The notes under the pieces: generated by a model
What the model was told of the DNA's origin: nothing
Databases searched by the model: none
What the model saw: only the letters and a program-made list of their open reading frames with translations
Position numbers and translations under genes: made by a program
Assembly: GCF_000948985.2 (NCBI RefSeq)
Contig: NZ_CP059733.1
Coordinates: 4,092,001-4,156,000 of the forward strand
Reading direction: 5' to 3'
DNA from: Thalassomonas viridans
GTDB lineage: Bacteria; Pseudomonadota; Gammaproteobacteria; Enterobacterales; Alteromonadaceae
Length of the DNA stretch: 64,000 bases
Shown here: positions 7,929-17,848 of the stretch, in pieces
Layout of the letters: each line of letters begins with the position of its first letter
How positions within the stretch are numbered: position 1 is the first letter of the stretch

Positions 7929-8855
7929 ATGGATAAAAGACTAAAACATTTGGGCATACTGCGTGGTTTTGAAAGCGCCGCCCGCCATAACAGCTACAGT
8001 AAAGCCGCTGACGAGCTGTTTATTTCCCAGGCGGCCGTCAGCCAGCAGATGCGCCAGTTAGAGCAGGCCCTTGGCGTAAAGTTGTTTGTGCGCCATAAAC
8101 GGGAAATGCAGCTAACCCCAAGCGGCAAAACCCTGTACCAGGCCACCCATGAAGCCTTTAACACCCTGATCCGGGCATTAAACAGCATCCAGGATGAAGG
8201 GATCCCCGGCAGCCTGACCATCACCTCCACCCAGTCTTTTGCCTCCCTCTGGCTTATGCCCAGGTTGTACCGTTTTTCTGTGAAACACCCGCAGGTCAGT
8301 ATCAAGATCGCCGGCTCCAACCATATCGAAGACCTGCGGCACAGCCATATCGACCTGGCGATACGCTTTGGCGCAGGAGCCAGGCAGCAAACCCAATCCG
8401 GCCTTCATTGCGAAGCTTTCGGGGAAGAAGAAGTCTACCCGGTTTGCACCCCGGCCCTGGCGAAAGAAATGAACCTGAAAAAACCTCAGGATATTTTAAA
8501 ATGCTGGCTGATCAACCTGCGCAATGCCAGCCTCAATGACTGGCAGATCTGGTTCAGCGAAGCCGGCATAGAAAACCATCAGCAGCACAAAATGTGGACG
8601 GAAGTCACCTCCACCGACTTAGCCCTGAGCGCCGTACTCAGCGGCCATGGTATTACCTTATCCAGCAAATCTCTCTTTACCCAGTATGTCGATACCGGAC
8701 AATTGGTTATACCTTTTAACATCAAACACCCCCTCACGGTGCCCAGATATCTGGTTTATGATAACAACTCCGCCAAAAAACAAAGGCTGGCGCTTTTTAT
8801 CGCCTGGCTTAAAGAGGAAATGAGCATTTATGAAAACACCGCACGGCCGGCATAA
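7929..8855 (+). CDS. LysR family regulator (GcvA-like)
   Basis: A 308-residue LysR-type regulator: winged helix-turn-helix at 1-65 (SYSKAADELFISQAAVSQQM), then a periplasmic-binding-protein-like effector domain from about 92. LRHSHIDLAIRFG and the LWLMPRLYRF opening of the effector domain are typical of the GcvA subgroup. No divergent target gene is adjacent except possibly the small Cys-rich frame or the M20 peptidase upstream on the other strand. The effector is unknown. Confidence 0.92.
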   Translation: MDKRLKHLGILRGFESAARHNSYSKAADELFISQAAVSQQMRQLEQALGVKLFVRHKREMQLTPSGKTLYQATHEAFNTLIRALNSIQDEGIPGSLTITSTQSFASLWLMPRLYRFSVKHPQVSIKIAGSNHIEDLRHSHIDLAIRFGAGARQQTQSGLHCEAFGEEEVYPVCTPALAKEMNLKKPQDILKCWLINLRNASLNDWQIWFSEAGIENHQQHKMWTEVTSTDLALSAVLSGHGITLSSKSLFTQYVDTGQLVIPFNIKHPLTVPRYLVYDNNSAKKQRLALFIAWLKEEMSIYENTARPA

Positions 8856-8881
8856 AGGCAGCCATGACATCAGGGGTAATC

Positions 8882-8903
8882 CGGCCGGTAACATGACCGG
8901 CCG
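8882..8903. repeat. GC-rich hairpin after the LysR gene
   Basis: CGGCCGGT and ACCGGCCG form a perfect 8-bp stem with a 6-base loop, 26 bases after the LysR stop. No T-tract follows, so it may stabilise a 3' end rather than act as a standard intrinsic terminator. Confidence 0.4.
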
Positions 8904-9066
8904 CTTCCCCAAAAAATGGCCGATTTTAGGCCAATAGCACTTCGCCATAGCAGAAATGTCGGATTTTATCACTAAAAGCCGACATTTAGCGCTTTTGCCC
9001 AAGCAAGCGCCCTGATAGAATAGGGCCAATTTTTTATAGTCACGCTTTTTTACGGAACACTTTTCA

Positions 9067-10782
9067 ATGCGTACCAGTCAATATTTACTCGCTACTTTAA
9101 AAGAAACCCCGGCCAATGCCGAGGTGGTCAGTCATCAATTAATGTTACGTGCCGGATTAGTACGCAATCTGGCTTCAGGCTTATACACCTGGCTGCCGAC
9201 AGGCTTAAAAGTATTGAGAAAGGTAGAAAAGATCGTCCGTGAAGAAATGGAGCGCGCCGGCGCCATCGAAGCCCTGATGCCAGTGGTGCAGCCTGCGGAT
9301 TTATGGGAAGAGTCCGGCCGCTGGGACGAATACGGCCCTGAGCTGCTGCGTATCAATGACCGCCACCAGCGTCCTTTTGTCCTGGGCCCGACCCACGAAG
9401 AAGTGATCACTAAACTTATTGGCAATGAAATCAGCAGCTACAAGCAGCTGCCGATTAATGTCTTCCAGGTGCAAACCAAATTCCGCGATGAAATACGCCC
9501 ACGCTTCGGTGTCATGCGCGGCCGTGAATTCTTAATGAAAGACGCCTACTCTTTCCATTTAGAGCAGGAATGCCTGGAGCAAACCTACCAGAAAATGTTT
9601 GATGCCTACTGCCGCATCTTTGAACGTTTGGGCCTGGACTACCGTCCGGTTATCGCCGACACCGGCTCTATCGGCGGCGACGCCTCCCACGAATTCCACG
9701 TACTGGCCGAGTCCGGTGAAGACGATATAGCCTTTAGCGACAGCAGCGATTTTGCCGCCAATATTGAAAAGGCCGAAGCCCTGGCGCCGGCAAGCCCTAG
9801 AGCCGAAGCGACCCAGGCGCTGACCAAAGTTGCCACCCCGGGTGTTAAATCCATCGAAGAAGTCGCCGCCTTTTTAAAGGTTGATGCCAAAGCCACGGTA
9901 AAAACCCTGATGGTGCTGGCGCCTGAAGATGAAAACGGTCAGCAGGCGGTTGTCGCCCTGGTATTAAGGGGTGATCACCAGCTCAATGAGATCAAGGCAG
10001 AAAAACTTGACGGGGTCGCCGCACCGCTGACTTTTGCCAGCGAAGAGCAGATTCAGGCAGCAATCAACTGCCAGGCAGGCTCTATCGGCCCGGTAAACCT
10101 GCCGGTAGAAGTTATTGTTGACCGCAGCGCGGCGCACCTTGCCGATTTCGCCTGCGGCGCCAACGAAGACGGTTACCACTACACCGGCGCCAACTGGGAC
10201 CGGGACGCCGAAAACTACCGTGTAGAAGACATCCGCAACGTTGTCGAAGGCGACCCTAGCCCTTGCGGCCAGGGTAAGATCATTATCAAGCGCGGTATTG
10301 AAGTAGGTCATATTTTCCAGTTAGGAAAGAAATATGCCGATGCCATGAACTGCGGCGTATTAACCGAATCCGGCAAACACCAGACTTTGACCATGGGTTG
10401 TTACGGTATCGGCGTTTCGCGCATAGTGGCGGCGGCAATCGAGCAAAACCATGACAAATACGGCATCAAGTGGCCGGCGGCCATTGCCCCTTTCCAGGCC
10501 GCGATCGTACCTATGAACATGGCCAAATCTGCCCGGGTGAAAGAAACCGCAGAAGCCTTATACCAGGAGTTGCAGCAGGCGGGCATTGATGTGTTGTTCG
10601 ATGACCGTAAAGAACGCCCCGGGGTGATGTTTGCCGACCATGAACTCATCGGCACACCTTTACTGTTGGTTATCGGTGAACGCAACCTGGATAACCAGCA
10701 AATCGAAGTGAAAAACCGCATCACGGGTGAAAAGTCCCTGTTGGCCATCGATGAGGTTTTGTCATTATTTAAACCTCAGTAA
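9067..10782 (+). CDS. proS: Prolyl-tRNA synthetase
   Basis: A 571-residue class II aminoacyl-tRNA synthetase that charges tRNA-Pro in the cytoplasm. It is the full bacterial type. It starts [15 protein letters not shown] and carries class II motif 2 around [21 protein letters not shown]. An inserted YbaK-like editing domain (about 225-405) removes mis-charged Ala. Motif 3 is CYGIGVSR, and a C-terminal anticodon-binding domain follows (about 470-571, with [21 protein letters not shown]). Length and order match E. coli ProS. It appears to be a single-gene unit, with GC-rich hairpins downstream. Confidence 0.98.
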   Translation: MRTSQYLLATLKETPANAEVVSHQLMLRAGLVRNLASGLYTWLPTGLKVLRKVEKIVREEMERAGAIEALMPVVQPADLWEESGRWDEYGPELLRINDRHQRPFVLGPTHEEVITKLIGNEISSYKQLPINVFQVQTKFRDEIRPRFGVMRGREFLMKDAYSFHLEQECLEQTYQKMFDAYCRIFERLGLDYRPVIADTGSIGGDASHEFHVLAESGEDDIAFSDSSDFAANIEKAEALAPASPRAEATQALTKVATPGVKSIEEVAAFLKVDAKATVKTLMVLAPEDENGQQAVVALVLRGDHQLNEIKAEKLDGVAAPLTFASEEQIQAAINCQAGSIGPVNLPVEVIVDRSAAHLADFACGANEDGYHYTGANWDRDAENYRVEDIRNVVEGDPSPCGQGKIIIKRGIEVGHIFQLGKKYADAMNCGVLTESGKHQTLTMGCYGIGVSRIVAAAIEQNHDKYGIKWPAAIAPFQAAIVPMNMAKSARVKETAEALYQELQQAGIDVLFDDRKERPGVMFADHELIGTPLLLVIGERNLDNQQIEVKNRITGEKSLLAIDEVLSLFKPQ

Positions 10783-10793
10783 AGCGGAACAAA

Positions 10794-10838
10794 CCGGGGC
10801 CTGGCCCCGGCCACCTGGCGCCGGACGTGACCGGCGCC
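10794..10838 (+). terminator. Tandem GC-rich hairpins after proS
   Basis: CCGGGGCC-TGG-CCCCGG-type palindrome (10794-10810) and GGCGCCGG-N6-CCGGCGCC (10817-10838) lie directly after proS. There is no T-tract, so they may be weak terminators or RNA-stabilising stems. Confidence 0.45.
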
Positions 10839-10864
10839 TGCCACACACAAACTTAAGCAATTGA

Positions 10865-12934
10865 ATGCGCTCCATGAATAACAGTTTTATTACCTTAATA
10901 AAAATAACCCTGCTTTTTTTCGCCTGTCACGCTTGTGGTTATGCAGAGCAAGATATTCTGGATTTTATCAAGGACTATCAATACCAAAAGATCAAAAAAC
11001 AGCCGCAGGCAAGTATCAGCGACATAGAGCAACAGCTCCTGGACAAGCGCCTGACCCCAAGCGAGCAATACCTTGCCCGCCATAATCTCGCTTATGCCTA
11101 TTTCAAAGCCGATAATAAAACACCGGCCCTGAATGCTATCTCCACCGCGCTCATCCAGGCCGCTCCCCTTGAAGGTTATCACCAGGCAAAAAGTTTACTG
11201 CTGAGGGCACAAATTTATGGCATTTTATTCCGCGATACCAATACAGCTCTGCAGGACCTGCATCAGGCCAGTGATATAGTCACCTCCAGCCGGCACCCCA
11301 AAAGCATAGAGTTGCATTTTAATATTCTCACGGCCCTGGCCCAGGCCCATAACCAGAACAGTGAGCTGGAAAAAGCCGAAAACTACATAGATCAGGCAAT
11401 CGTGCTGGCAACCACGCTGGAAGATAAAAATGAACTCATCTACGCCCTGATTATTTCCGGACGCATATATTTCCAGCAGGATAAATTACAAAAAGCCTAC
11501 AAACAATATATGGCGGCGCTGGAACTGACCGATGACAATACCGACATAGAAAGGGTTGCTTCTATCGAGTTGCGCCTGGCCATGATTTTCAATGAACAGG
11601 AAATTTACAGCGACAGCCTTAAGCATGCCAAAAAAGCGGTTGAACTTTATCACCAAACCAAGCACTACCGAATGCAGGTAAAATCCCTGCGGGTACTGGG
11701 CAATATTTACCTTCACCTGGGCAAAGATGTCGATATGGCCTTGCTGCACCTGCTCAATGCCTTGAGCATTGCCAAAAGAACCACAGATCCCACCAGCATA
11801 GGCCATATTCAATACCTGATAGGTAGCGCATATTTTATCGCTGAAGATTATGACAACGCCATCAAGTACCTCAGGGCCGCCGAACTTATCCTTGAGCCTT
11901 CCCAGGGAAATTTTTATCTCGGCCTCGCCAAAATCAAATTTTCACAAATCGAACTGGCGCGAAACCAGCCGCAACTGGCCATTGCCAGAGTCGAGGCTTT
12001 GCTTAACGACGGCCGTTTTACCCCCTACCCGACCCTGATCAATGAAGCCAGGCAGCACCTGGTTACTATCTATGTCAGTATGCAGGACTTCGAACAAGCC
12101 TATAAACACCAGCAAATCTTATTGACGGCACAGCAAAATAAAACCGAAGAAACCAATAAAAACGCCCTGGCTTCGCTCAATTCAGTTATAGAAGTAAAAT
12201 CGCTGAAAGCAAACGTAGCAGACCTGGAAGAAAAGGTGCAGGCAGACGATAAAGCCATTCACGAACTGCAAAACTGGCAATACCTTTTGGCCGGGCTGCT
12301 AGCCTTATCCCTGCTCGTGCTGCTTGGCCTGATATACAGATACCTGGACATTAAAAAACGCTTTACCCTGGTCAACAAACATAAAGACATCTCCTGGCGC
12401 TATTTCTCGCAACTGATCAAACATAATGCCAGCGAGCAACTTAAGGCGCGAAATACCGACGGCGGATTGCTAATCGCTTTTCCCAAACTGAATGAACTGA
12501 TGCAACAGGCGGAAAACCGCTATTTCACCGGCCAGAACATCCAGCACTGGCAACAACAGCTGTTGTCCACTTTCACCCCGGAAGAGTCCATTTCCCACCA
12601 GCAGAACCTCTGGATGATATGCGCCTCCAGACCCAGACATGATCTTGAGCTGCTGAACCAGCGGCAAAACCCGGAAGATGATGCCGGCTTTCAGCTGGTT
12701 TGGTTACCCTTTAGCGACCTGCCGCAAAAAATATCTGACAACCTGCTAGTTTTTATCGAAGAATTAGCGCATAAGGCCAACGCAGAACTCCCCTGGAAAC
12801 AGGGAGTAAGCTGGGGGGAAGTGAAGCTCCAGACCAATGCCCTGTCTATGATCTTTACCAGCCAGACAAGCGAAAAGCTTTACTGGCGCATAGACGACGC
12901 CCATAAACGCGGCCTGGTCAGCTTTATTCATTGA
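10865..12934 (+). CDS. TPR-repeat membrane protein with unassigned cytoplasmic domain
   Basis: A 689-residue protein with a signal peptide (about 1-27), TPR-like helical repeats to about residue 440, and a coiled coil. One membrane segment follows (about 475-498, YLLAGLLALSLLVLLGLIY), then about 190 cytoplasmic residues. The layout copies the diguanylate cyclase at 1423-3180, but I see no GGDEF motif. The last residues, YWRIDDAHKRGLVSFIH, faintly recall the end of a GGDEF domain (the ...AK..GRN.V pattern). It may therefore be a decayed or diverged output domain; this is a guess. ATG 10865 is used; ATG 10874 is equally possible. Confidence 0.8.
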   Translation: MRSMNNSFITLIKITLLFFACHACGYAEQDILDFIKDYQYQKIKKQPQASISDIEQQLLDKRLTPSEQYLARHNLAYAYFKADNKTPALNAISTALIQAAPLEGYHQAKSLLLRAQIYGILFRDTNTALQDLHQASDIVTSSRHPKSIELHFNILTALAQAHNQNSELEKAENYIDQAIVLATTLEDKNELIYALIISGRIYFQQDKLQKAYKQYMAALELTDDNTDIERVASIELRLAMIFNEQEIYSDSLKHAKKAVELYHQTKHYRMQVKSLRVLGNIYLHLGKDVDMALLHLLNALSIAKRTTDPTSIGHIQYLIGSAYFIAEDYDNAIKYLRAAELILEPSQGNFYLGLAKIKFSQIELARNQPQLAIARVEALLNDGRFTPYPTLINEARQHLVTIYVSMQDFEQAYKHQQILLTAQQNKTEETNKNALASLNSVIEVKSLKANVADLEEKVQADDKAIHELQNWQYLLAGLLALSLLVLLGLIYRYLDIKKRFTLVNKHKDISWRYFSQLIKHNASEQLKARNTDGGLLIAFPKLNELMQQAENRYFTGQNIQHWQQQLLSTFTPEESISHQQNLWMICASRPRHDLELLNQRQNPEDDAGFQLVWLPFSDLPQKISDNLLVFIEELAHKANAELPWKQGVSWGEVKLQTNALSMIFTSQTSEKLYWRIDDAHKRGLVSFIH

Positions 12935-12942
12935 TGCAGGGT

Positions 12943-14295
12943 TCAGCGAACTTGATATACCGCTATCAGGGCGAGTAGAGATTCGATACGTTGCAACATT
13001 TGCTGATATGCTGCTGAGTTAACATTCCGGTAATGAGTTTGAAACTGCAGGCTATGTATGTCCTCGGGCAATCCCAGCGGAAAAGGCATGATACCTGTAT
13101 CATCCAAATCCCCAGCCAGCAACGCCTGAACCCGGTTAGCAGAAGTTTTCGACTTAGTGGCCAACAGGGCCAGACGGGATCCGGCCTTATCAGCCAACAA
13201 ATCAACAAAACTAAAACCACTGCCAAAACCCGCATCGAGCAACTCTTTGACTTCCCCCGCAATATTGCTGGTCTTACTGTTGGCCAATAACTGCAATGCC
13301 ATCGAATAAACAAAATGCTTTTGCAGATCAACACGCTGATGAAGTACTAAGCTGTCCCTTAACTGTCTTCGCTTTAAAAATTGGGTCGCCGACATCCCCT
13401 CCCCTGAGTCAAATATACTGCTAAGTTTATCCGGCCCGAGATACCATATCAGGGCTAACATAGCTGCACGATTTTCAGCTACACTTCCCTCTGACGAAGT
13501 GCTTTGACTCCTTTGTTGAGCCAGGGTAAACATGTGGCCAAGGAAGCGACTTAACAGCCTTTGTTTTAAGTTCTTTTCGACATAGGCAAGCAAAGCCAGA
13601 TAGTATTGCCGCACCAGGACAAGATCAATATCTGCGGCCAACCGCAGTTTAACCAGCAAGAATTCCGTTTGTACAAACTTAGCCAGACTTTGCCTGCTGC
13701 CTGCCAAACGGTAGTCAACAGAAAACCTGTCCGCGCTAACCCTTACCGCACCAACCCGGTCCAACAATTCACTGCCTAAATTATCACCCAGACGTTCATT
13801 AAGCTGCCACTGCAGTATATTCAACAACCAATTCCCGGGAAAAGATAAGTGCCCGAACTCCACCGATACCAGGTTTATACCTTTTTTTGACGGCAATACA
13901 GTTATGCTGACATTGAAGTATTTCAAAGAACCGGGAACGGGTAATTCAAGGGTGGCTGCCGCCAGTAAAGCACTTTTGGACAGGGTAAAGTCCGTCACTA
14001 TCCCGGGATAAAGACGCTGCAGTAACGCACTGATACCTATAAGTTCTTCCTGCCTGACAGAAAAAACCGCCTTCGCATCTTCTGCCTGGGCTTGCTGATA
14101 ACTTCGACGCAACAATTGCCAGGTACTGCTGGCTAGCTGGCTATCAATCACAGCGAATCCGGCAACTTTCGGGGTTGATTGCAGCAAAAGTAATAAGCTC
14201 AACACTACCAGACACAATAAAGTAAAGCTAATATAAGCGGTAAACTTTAATATTGGCTGCAAACAGGAGCCCAAAGCGGTAACAAACCTTAACAT
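12943..14295 (-). CDS. Membrane-anchored protein of unknown function
   Basis: A 450-residue protein not recognised. One strong membrane segment near the N-terminus (about 17-38) suggests an inner-membrane anchor with the rest in the periplasm. The region after it alternates hydrophobic beta-like and helical stretches, with no catalytic motif seen. It is convergent with the TPR protein gene (8 bases between stops) and divergent from yfbR. An Asp-rich DLDDTGIMPFPLGLPEDIH near the C-terminus is conspicuous. Confidence 0.75.
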   Translation of the reverse strand: MLRFVTALGSCLQPILKFTAYISFTLLCLVVLSLLLLLQSTPKVAGFAVIDSQLASSTWQLLRRSYQQAQAEDAKAVFSVRQEELIGISALLQRLYPGIVTDFTLSKSALLAAATLELPVPGSLKYFNVSITVLPSKKGINLVSVEFGHLSFPGNWLLNILQWQLNERLGDNLGSELLDRVGAVRVSADRFSVDYRLAGSRQSLAKFVQTEFLLVKLRLAADIDLVLVRQYYLALLAYVEKNLKQRLLSRFLGHMFTLAQQRSQSTSSEGSVAENRAAMLALIWYLGPDKLSSIFDSGEGMSATQFLKRRQLRDSLVLHQRVDLQKHFVYSMALQLLANSKTSNIAGEVKELLDAGFGSGFSFVDLLADKAGSRLALLATKSKTSANRVQALLAGDLDDTGIMPFPLGLPEDIHSLQFQTHYRNVNSAAYQQMLQRIESLLALIAVYQVR

Positions 14296-14457
14296 ATACT
14301 AACTATATACCAGGCTCTGAAGCTCGGGGGCCCGGCAGGCACCAAGGCAACAAGAAAGTTTCTTTCTCCGGGCATACTTCATCCGTATAGACGAGCAGCT
14401 GCCAGTCATGATACAACTTAACCAAGGATTAGCTGCTATCACCAAAAAGAAGTAACC

Positions 14458-15051
14458 ATGCAAAGTACTTTCCTCGCCTGGATGTTCCGTATGCCCTTGA
14501 TCAAGCGCTGGGCTTTGATGTTTTGTGTCAAACCGGAAAATATCGCCGAGCACTCCCACCAGGTGGCAATCGTCGCCCATCTGCTGGCGGTGATCAAGAA
14601 CAAGAAATTTGGCGGTCAGATCAATGCCGACCGGGTCGCTACCTGCGCCCTGTACCATGAAGCCAGCGAAACCCGCTATGGTGACATAGTCAACCCCACC
14701 AAATATGCCAATAGTGAAATAGCCCGAGAATTCAAAAAGATAGAATACCTGGCAGAACAGGAGTGCCTGGCCTCACTGCCACAGGAATTTCATGATATCT
14801 TTGACGATATTATCGTGCAAGACAATGTCAGCACAGAATATAAAAGCATAGTCAAAGCCGCCGATACCCTGGTGGCTTATATCAAGGCACTGGATGAAAT
14901 CAACCATCACAACCCGGAGTTTGAACATGTTAAACAGCGCCTGGAAGTAAAGTTGGATAAACTGCAACACGAAATGCCCGAAGTGCAATACTTTACCGAT
15001 ACTTTCCTGCAGGCCTGTACCGCTACCGTAGATAAGTTATCCCGGCCCTGA
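14458..15051 (+). CDS. yfbR: 5'-deoxynucleotidase YfbR (HD domain)
   Basis: A 197-residue HD-superfamily phosphohydrolase that dephosphorylates deoxyribonucleoside 5'-monophosphates in the cytoplasm. It shows the family N-terminus (MQSTFLAWMFRMPLIKRW), the metal-binding His in AEHSHQVA and the HD-type motif CALYHEASETRYGDIV, with a further Asp at AADTL. Length matches the E. coli protein (199). It is divergent from the unknown membrane protein and is followed by an EAL-HDOD gene. Confidence 0.93.
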   Translation: MQSTFLAWMFRMPLIKRWALMFCVKPENIAEHSHQVAIVAHLLAVIKNKKFGGQINADRVATCALYHEASETRYGDIVNPTKYANSEIAREFKKIEYLAEQECLASLPQEFHDIFDDIIVQDNVSTEYKSIVKAADTLVAYIKALDEINHHNPEFEHVKQRLEVKLDKLQHEMPEVQYFTDTFLQACTATVDKLSRP

Positions 15052-15216
15052 GATTAACAGCCCCTGTACGCCCGCCCCCGGCTTTATACCAATCCCGGGG
15101 GTGGACATGATAAAATAATATATTAGGCTATGCTTACAACAGCATGCTGGTTTTCCTTTTTATTGAACACCTTAGTGGCATTTAACTTTACTGGGGTTTA
15201 CGGATAAAAAAACGAC

Positions 15217-16431
15217 ATGAAAGTCTATACTGCACGACAGCCGATTTTAAATCGTAAACAAAATGTAGTGGCGTACGAATTACTTTTTCGCGATGGCGCC
15301 GAAAACTTCTTTCCCGATGTCGACCCGCATGAGGCAACCTCAAAGCTTATCATGCGCACCCATCTCAATGACGGCCTGATGCCGATAACGAACGGCAAAC
15401 CGGCCCTGATCAACTTTTGCCAGGAATCCCTGCTTAAAGAATTGCCCCTGCTGTTGCCGAAAAAGCAGGTCATGGTGGAAATCCTGGAAACGGTGGAGCC
15501 AACAGACGATGTCTACCAAATCTGCCGTCAGCTTTTTCACCAGGGATATCACCTGGCGCTGGACGACTTTATTTATAAACCTGAATGGTCACGCTTTTTC
15601 AACCTGATCAAAATGGTGAAATTTGATCTGTTACAGACCCCGCTGCCAAAAGTCGCTCCCCTGGTCCAGTCCCTTAAAAAGCGGAAGAATATTAAACTAC
15701 TGGCAGAGAAGGTCGAAAACCAGGAAGAATTTGATCAGGCGAAAGAGCTGGGCATTTCATTTTTCCAGGGTTACTTTTTCTGTAAGCCCGAAATGCGGGA
15801 AAAACGCGATGTTGAAGGTAACCAGCTAATTTTACTGCAACTTTACCAGGAAGCATTGAAAACTCCGTTAAATGTCAATGCCCTTTCCCATTATTTTGAA
15901 CATGATGTCGGCTTATCCTACAAACTGCTGCGCTTTATTAATTCCGGCTTTATTCCCATTACCCAGGAAATTTGCTCCATTAAACAAGCCCTGGTTTACT
16001 TGGGGGATGAAAAAACCCGCAAGTTTATCGCCCTGTTAACCACGGCCATGCTGGCAGAGCAGAAACCTAAGGAATTGATCCGCATGGCGATTATCCGTGC
16101 CAAATTTTGCGAAATTTCGGCACAAAAAGTTTTTCCCGCCATGTCTGAACCGGCCTTTCTGGTAGGACTGTTTTCTTTATTGGACGCGATATTGGATCAG
16201 CCCATGGAATATATTCTCAATACCTTATCAATCAGCGAAGATATTGCCGAGGCGTTAAAAGAAAACAGCGACAGCCCCCTGGGGGTATTAATCAAAATGG
16301 TCCGCCTGTTTGAAGACGGTAAATGGTACCAGACAGAAAATGAAGCAAGAAAAATAAATTTAAATTATCAGCAAATTGCCGACTATTTTAAAAAAGCCGT
16401 AGTCTGGTCAAGTACTTATGAAGAATTATAA
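15217..16431 (+). CDS. EAL-HDOD signalling protein (degenerate EAL)
   Basis: A 404-residue two-domain protein of the YuxH type. The N-terminal EAL-like domain (about 1-195) starts YTARQPILNRKQNVVAYELLFRDG. The catalytic E-A-L is replaced by YELLF and several metal ligands are missing, so it probably binds rather than cleaves c-di-GMP. The C-terminal HDOD domain (about 200-390, NALSHYFEHDVGLSYKLLRFIN) lacks HD catalytic residues. Related proteins such as Vibrio CdgJ affect motility. It lies close to other c-di-GMP genes (16487-19390). Confidence 0.9.
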   Translation: MKVYTARQPILNRKQNVVAYELLFRDGAENFFPDVDPHEATSKLIMRTHLNDGLMPITNGKPALINFCQESLLKELPLLLPKKQVMVEILETVEPTDDVYQICRQLFHQGYHLALDDFIYKPEWSRFFNLIKMVKFDLLQTPLPKVAPLVQSLKKRKNIKLLAEKVENQEEFDQAKELGISFFQGYFFCKPEMREKRDVEGNQLILLQLYQEALKTPLNVNALSHYFEHDVGLSYKLLRFINSGFIPITQEICSIKQALVYLGDEKTRKFIALLTTAMLAEQKPKELIRMAIIRAKFCEISAQKVFPAMSEPAFLVGLFSLLDAILDQPMEYILNTLSISEDIAEALKENSDSPLGVLIKMVRLFEDGKWYQTENEARKINLNYQQIADYFKKAVVWSSTYEEL

Positions 16432-16486
16432 GGGGTTCACCGGTTAATCATACCTGCCAGACCATTATTTCGCATGGGCAGCCGCC

Positions 16487-17839
16487 TTACTCCATTTTCG
16501 GAGTCACCGGCATAGAGCTAAACTGATACTGGAAATGTATCCCCTGCTCACAGGGCAAGAAACGGCATTCGCCACCCAGCTCTTCAACGATCAACCGGCG
16601 GCAAATCGACAGTCCTAAGCCCATCTCAGTTAGCTCCCCGGTGAATTTTTCAGCCGGGCGTAATATTACGCTTTGCTTTCCTTGCGCCATACCTATGCCA
16701 TTATCAAAATAATCAACAATAAAAACCTTACCCTTTACCTGGATGCTGATGGATATTTTATGGTCTCCCGCTGCAATAAAGCCATGTTCTATGCTGTTTC
16801 TCACCAGGTTCATCAGCACTTGGGCATGACAGCCGGGTAAGGTGGTCAGCATGTCTTCCTCGCAGCCGCTAAAACTGATACGGGCTTTTTTGCGTTTCAG
16901 CAAGGGGATCAGCGTAGAAATCACCCTTTGATAATATTCACTTAGCGAAATCCTTTCCGGCTCTATATTGACTTGCTCGGTGGCGGTTTTCTTAAAGTTT
17001 TCCAGGATCTGTCTCGCCCGCTCCAGGTTTTTAGCTATCATGGGCAGGCTCGCCGATTGCTGTTCGATAAAGTGCTTCATCGCTTTAATGGTCAGACCTT
17101 TACCGTTGACTTTATTGGTGAACTCATTAAACACTTCCGTCAGATGGCTTTCTGCGGTGATGGCAACCCCGAGGGGACCATTGACTTCATGGGCAATACC
17201 GGCAATTAAATCCCCCAATGCCGACAGTTTATTCATTTCAAGCCTGTGGGCATGGGCCTGCTGTAATTTGCTTAAAGCCGACTCCAGTTCAGCCGAGCGC
17301 AGACGGATTTTATCATCCAGGGAATCATTTAATTCCACCAGAGATTTATTCAGCTCCAGCAGCTGAGCTTCCCGGTCCAGACATTCAAATTCGGCACAAA
17401 TGCGCCCGGAAAAAATTTTAAATAACGACAAGGTTTTTTCTTGTTCTGTGATGGGATTAAGATAAATGGCAACCACTATGGCAACCACCCGGCCGTCCGC
17501 CAGGGTTAAAGGTATGCCCAGATAACCGACAGCTTTGATTTCGGCAAGAAAATCATCCCGGGGAAACTGCTTGCAGACATCACTCGGATAGACACACATG
17601 GCATTCTCCGACACCTGCTCACAGGGAGTATGGCGCAAAGAATAGCTGATATTTTCAACCAATCTCCCCCGGTCGACAAAAGCAACGGTTGTTGCAATCC
17701 CCTGCTGTTTATCGATACGGGCGATAAAGGTCAAATCCGAAGCGATCGCCTTATCCAGTTGCAGGGTGAGTTCGGCAAAAAAATCCGCTCCCCGGGCATC
17801 CGAAACACTTTTGATAATATCTGCTAATAATGTTTCCAT
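16487..17839 (-). CDS. GAF-domain sensor histidine kinase
   Basis: A 450-residue soluble histidine kinase. A GAF-like sensor domain (about 10-160) is followed by a coiled coil (about 160-205) and a dimerisation domain with the phospho-acceptor His in IAGIAHEVNGPLG. The ATPase domain follows, with N box LMNLVRNSIEHG, G1 box YFDNGIGM and G2 box GLGLSICRRL. No membrane segment, so it senses a cytoplasmic cue. It starts 9 bases after the HD-GYP regulator gene, in one operon, and probably phosphorylates that regulator. Confidence 0.93.
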   Translation of the reverse strand: METLLADIIKSVSDARGADFFAELTLQLDKAIASDLTFIARIDKQQGIATTVAFVDRGRLVENISYSLRHTPCEQVSENAMCVYPSDVCKQFPRDDFLAEIKAVGYLGIPLTLADGRVVAIVVAIYLNPITEQEKTLSLFKIFSGRICAEFECLDREAQLLELNKSLVELNDSLDDKIRLRSAELESALSKLQQAHAHRLEMNKLSALGDLIAGIAHEVNGPLGVAITAESHLTEVFNEFTNKVNGKGLTIKAMKHFIEQQSASLPMIAKNLERARQILENFKKTATEQVNIEPERISLSEYYQRVISTLIPLLKRKKARISFSGCEEDMLTTLPGCHAQVLMNLVRNSIEHGFIAAGDHKISISIQVKGKVFIVDYFDNGIGMAQGKQSVILRPAEKFTGELTEMGLGLSICRRLIVEELGGECRFLPCEQGIHFQYQFSSMPVTPKME

Positions 17840-17848
17840 TATTATCTG

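Noticed and set aside
8856..9066. Riboswitch or T-box before proS
   Set aside because: No T-box motif or conserved aptamer was seen; only short inverted repeats.
14299..14658. Leftward frame overlapping the 5' end of yfbR
   Set aside because: It overlaps yfbR antisense, and yfbR has clear family motifs.
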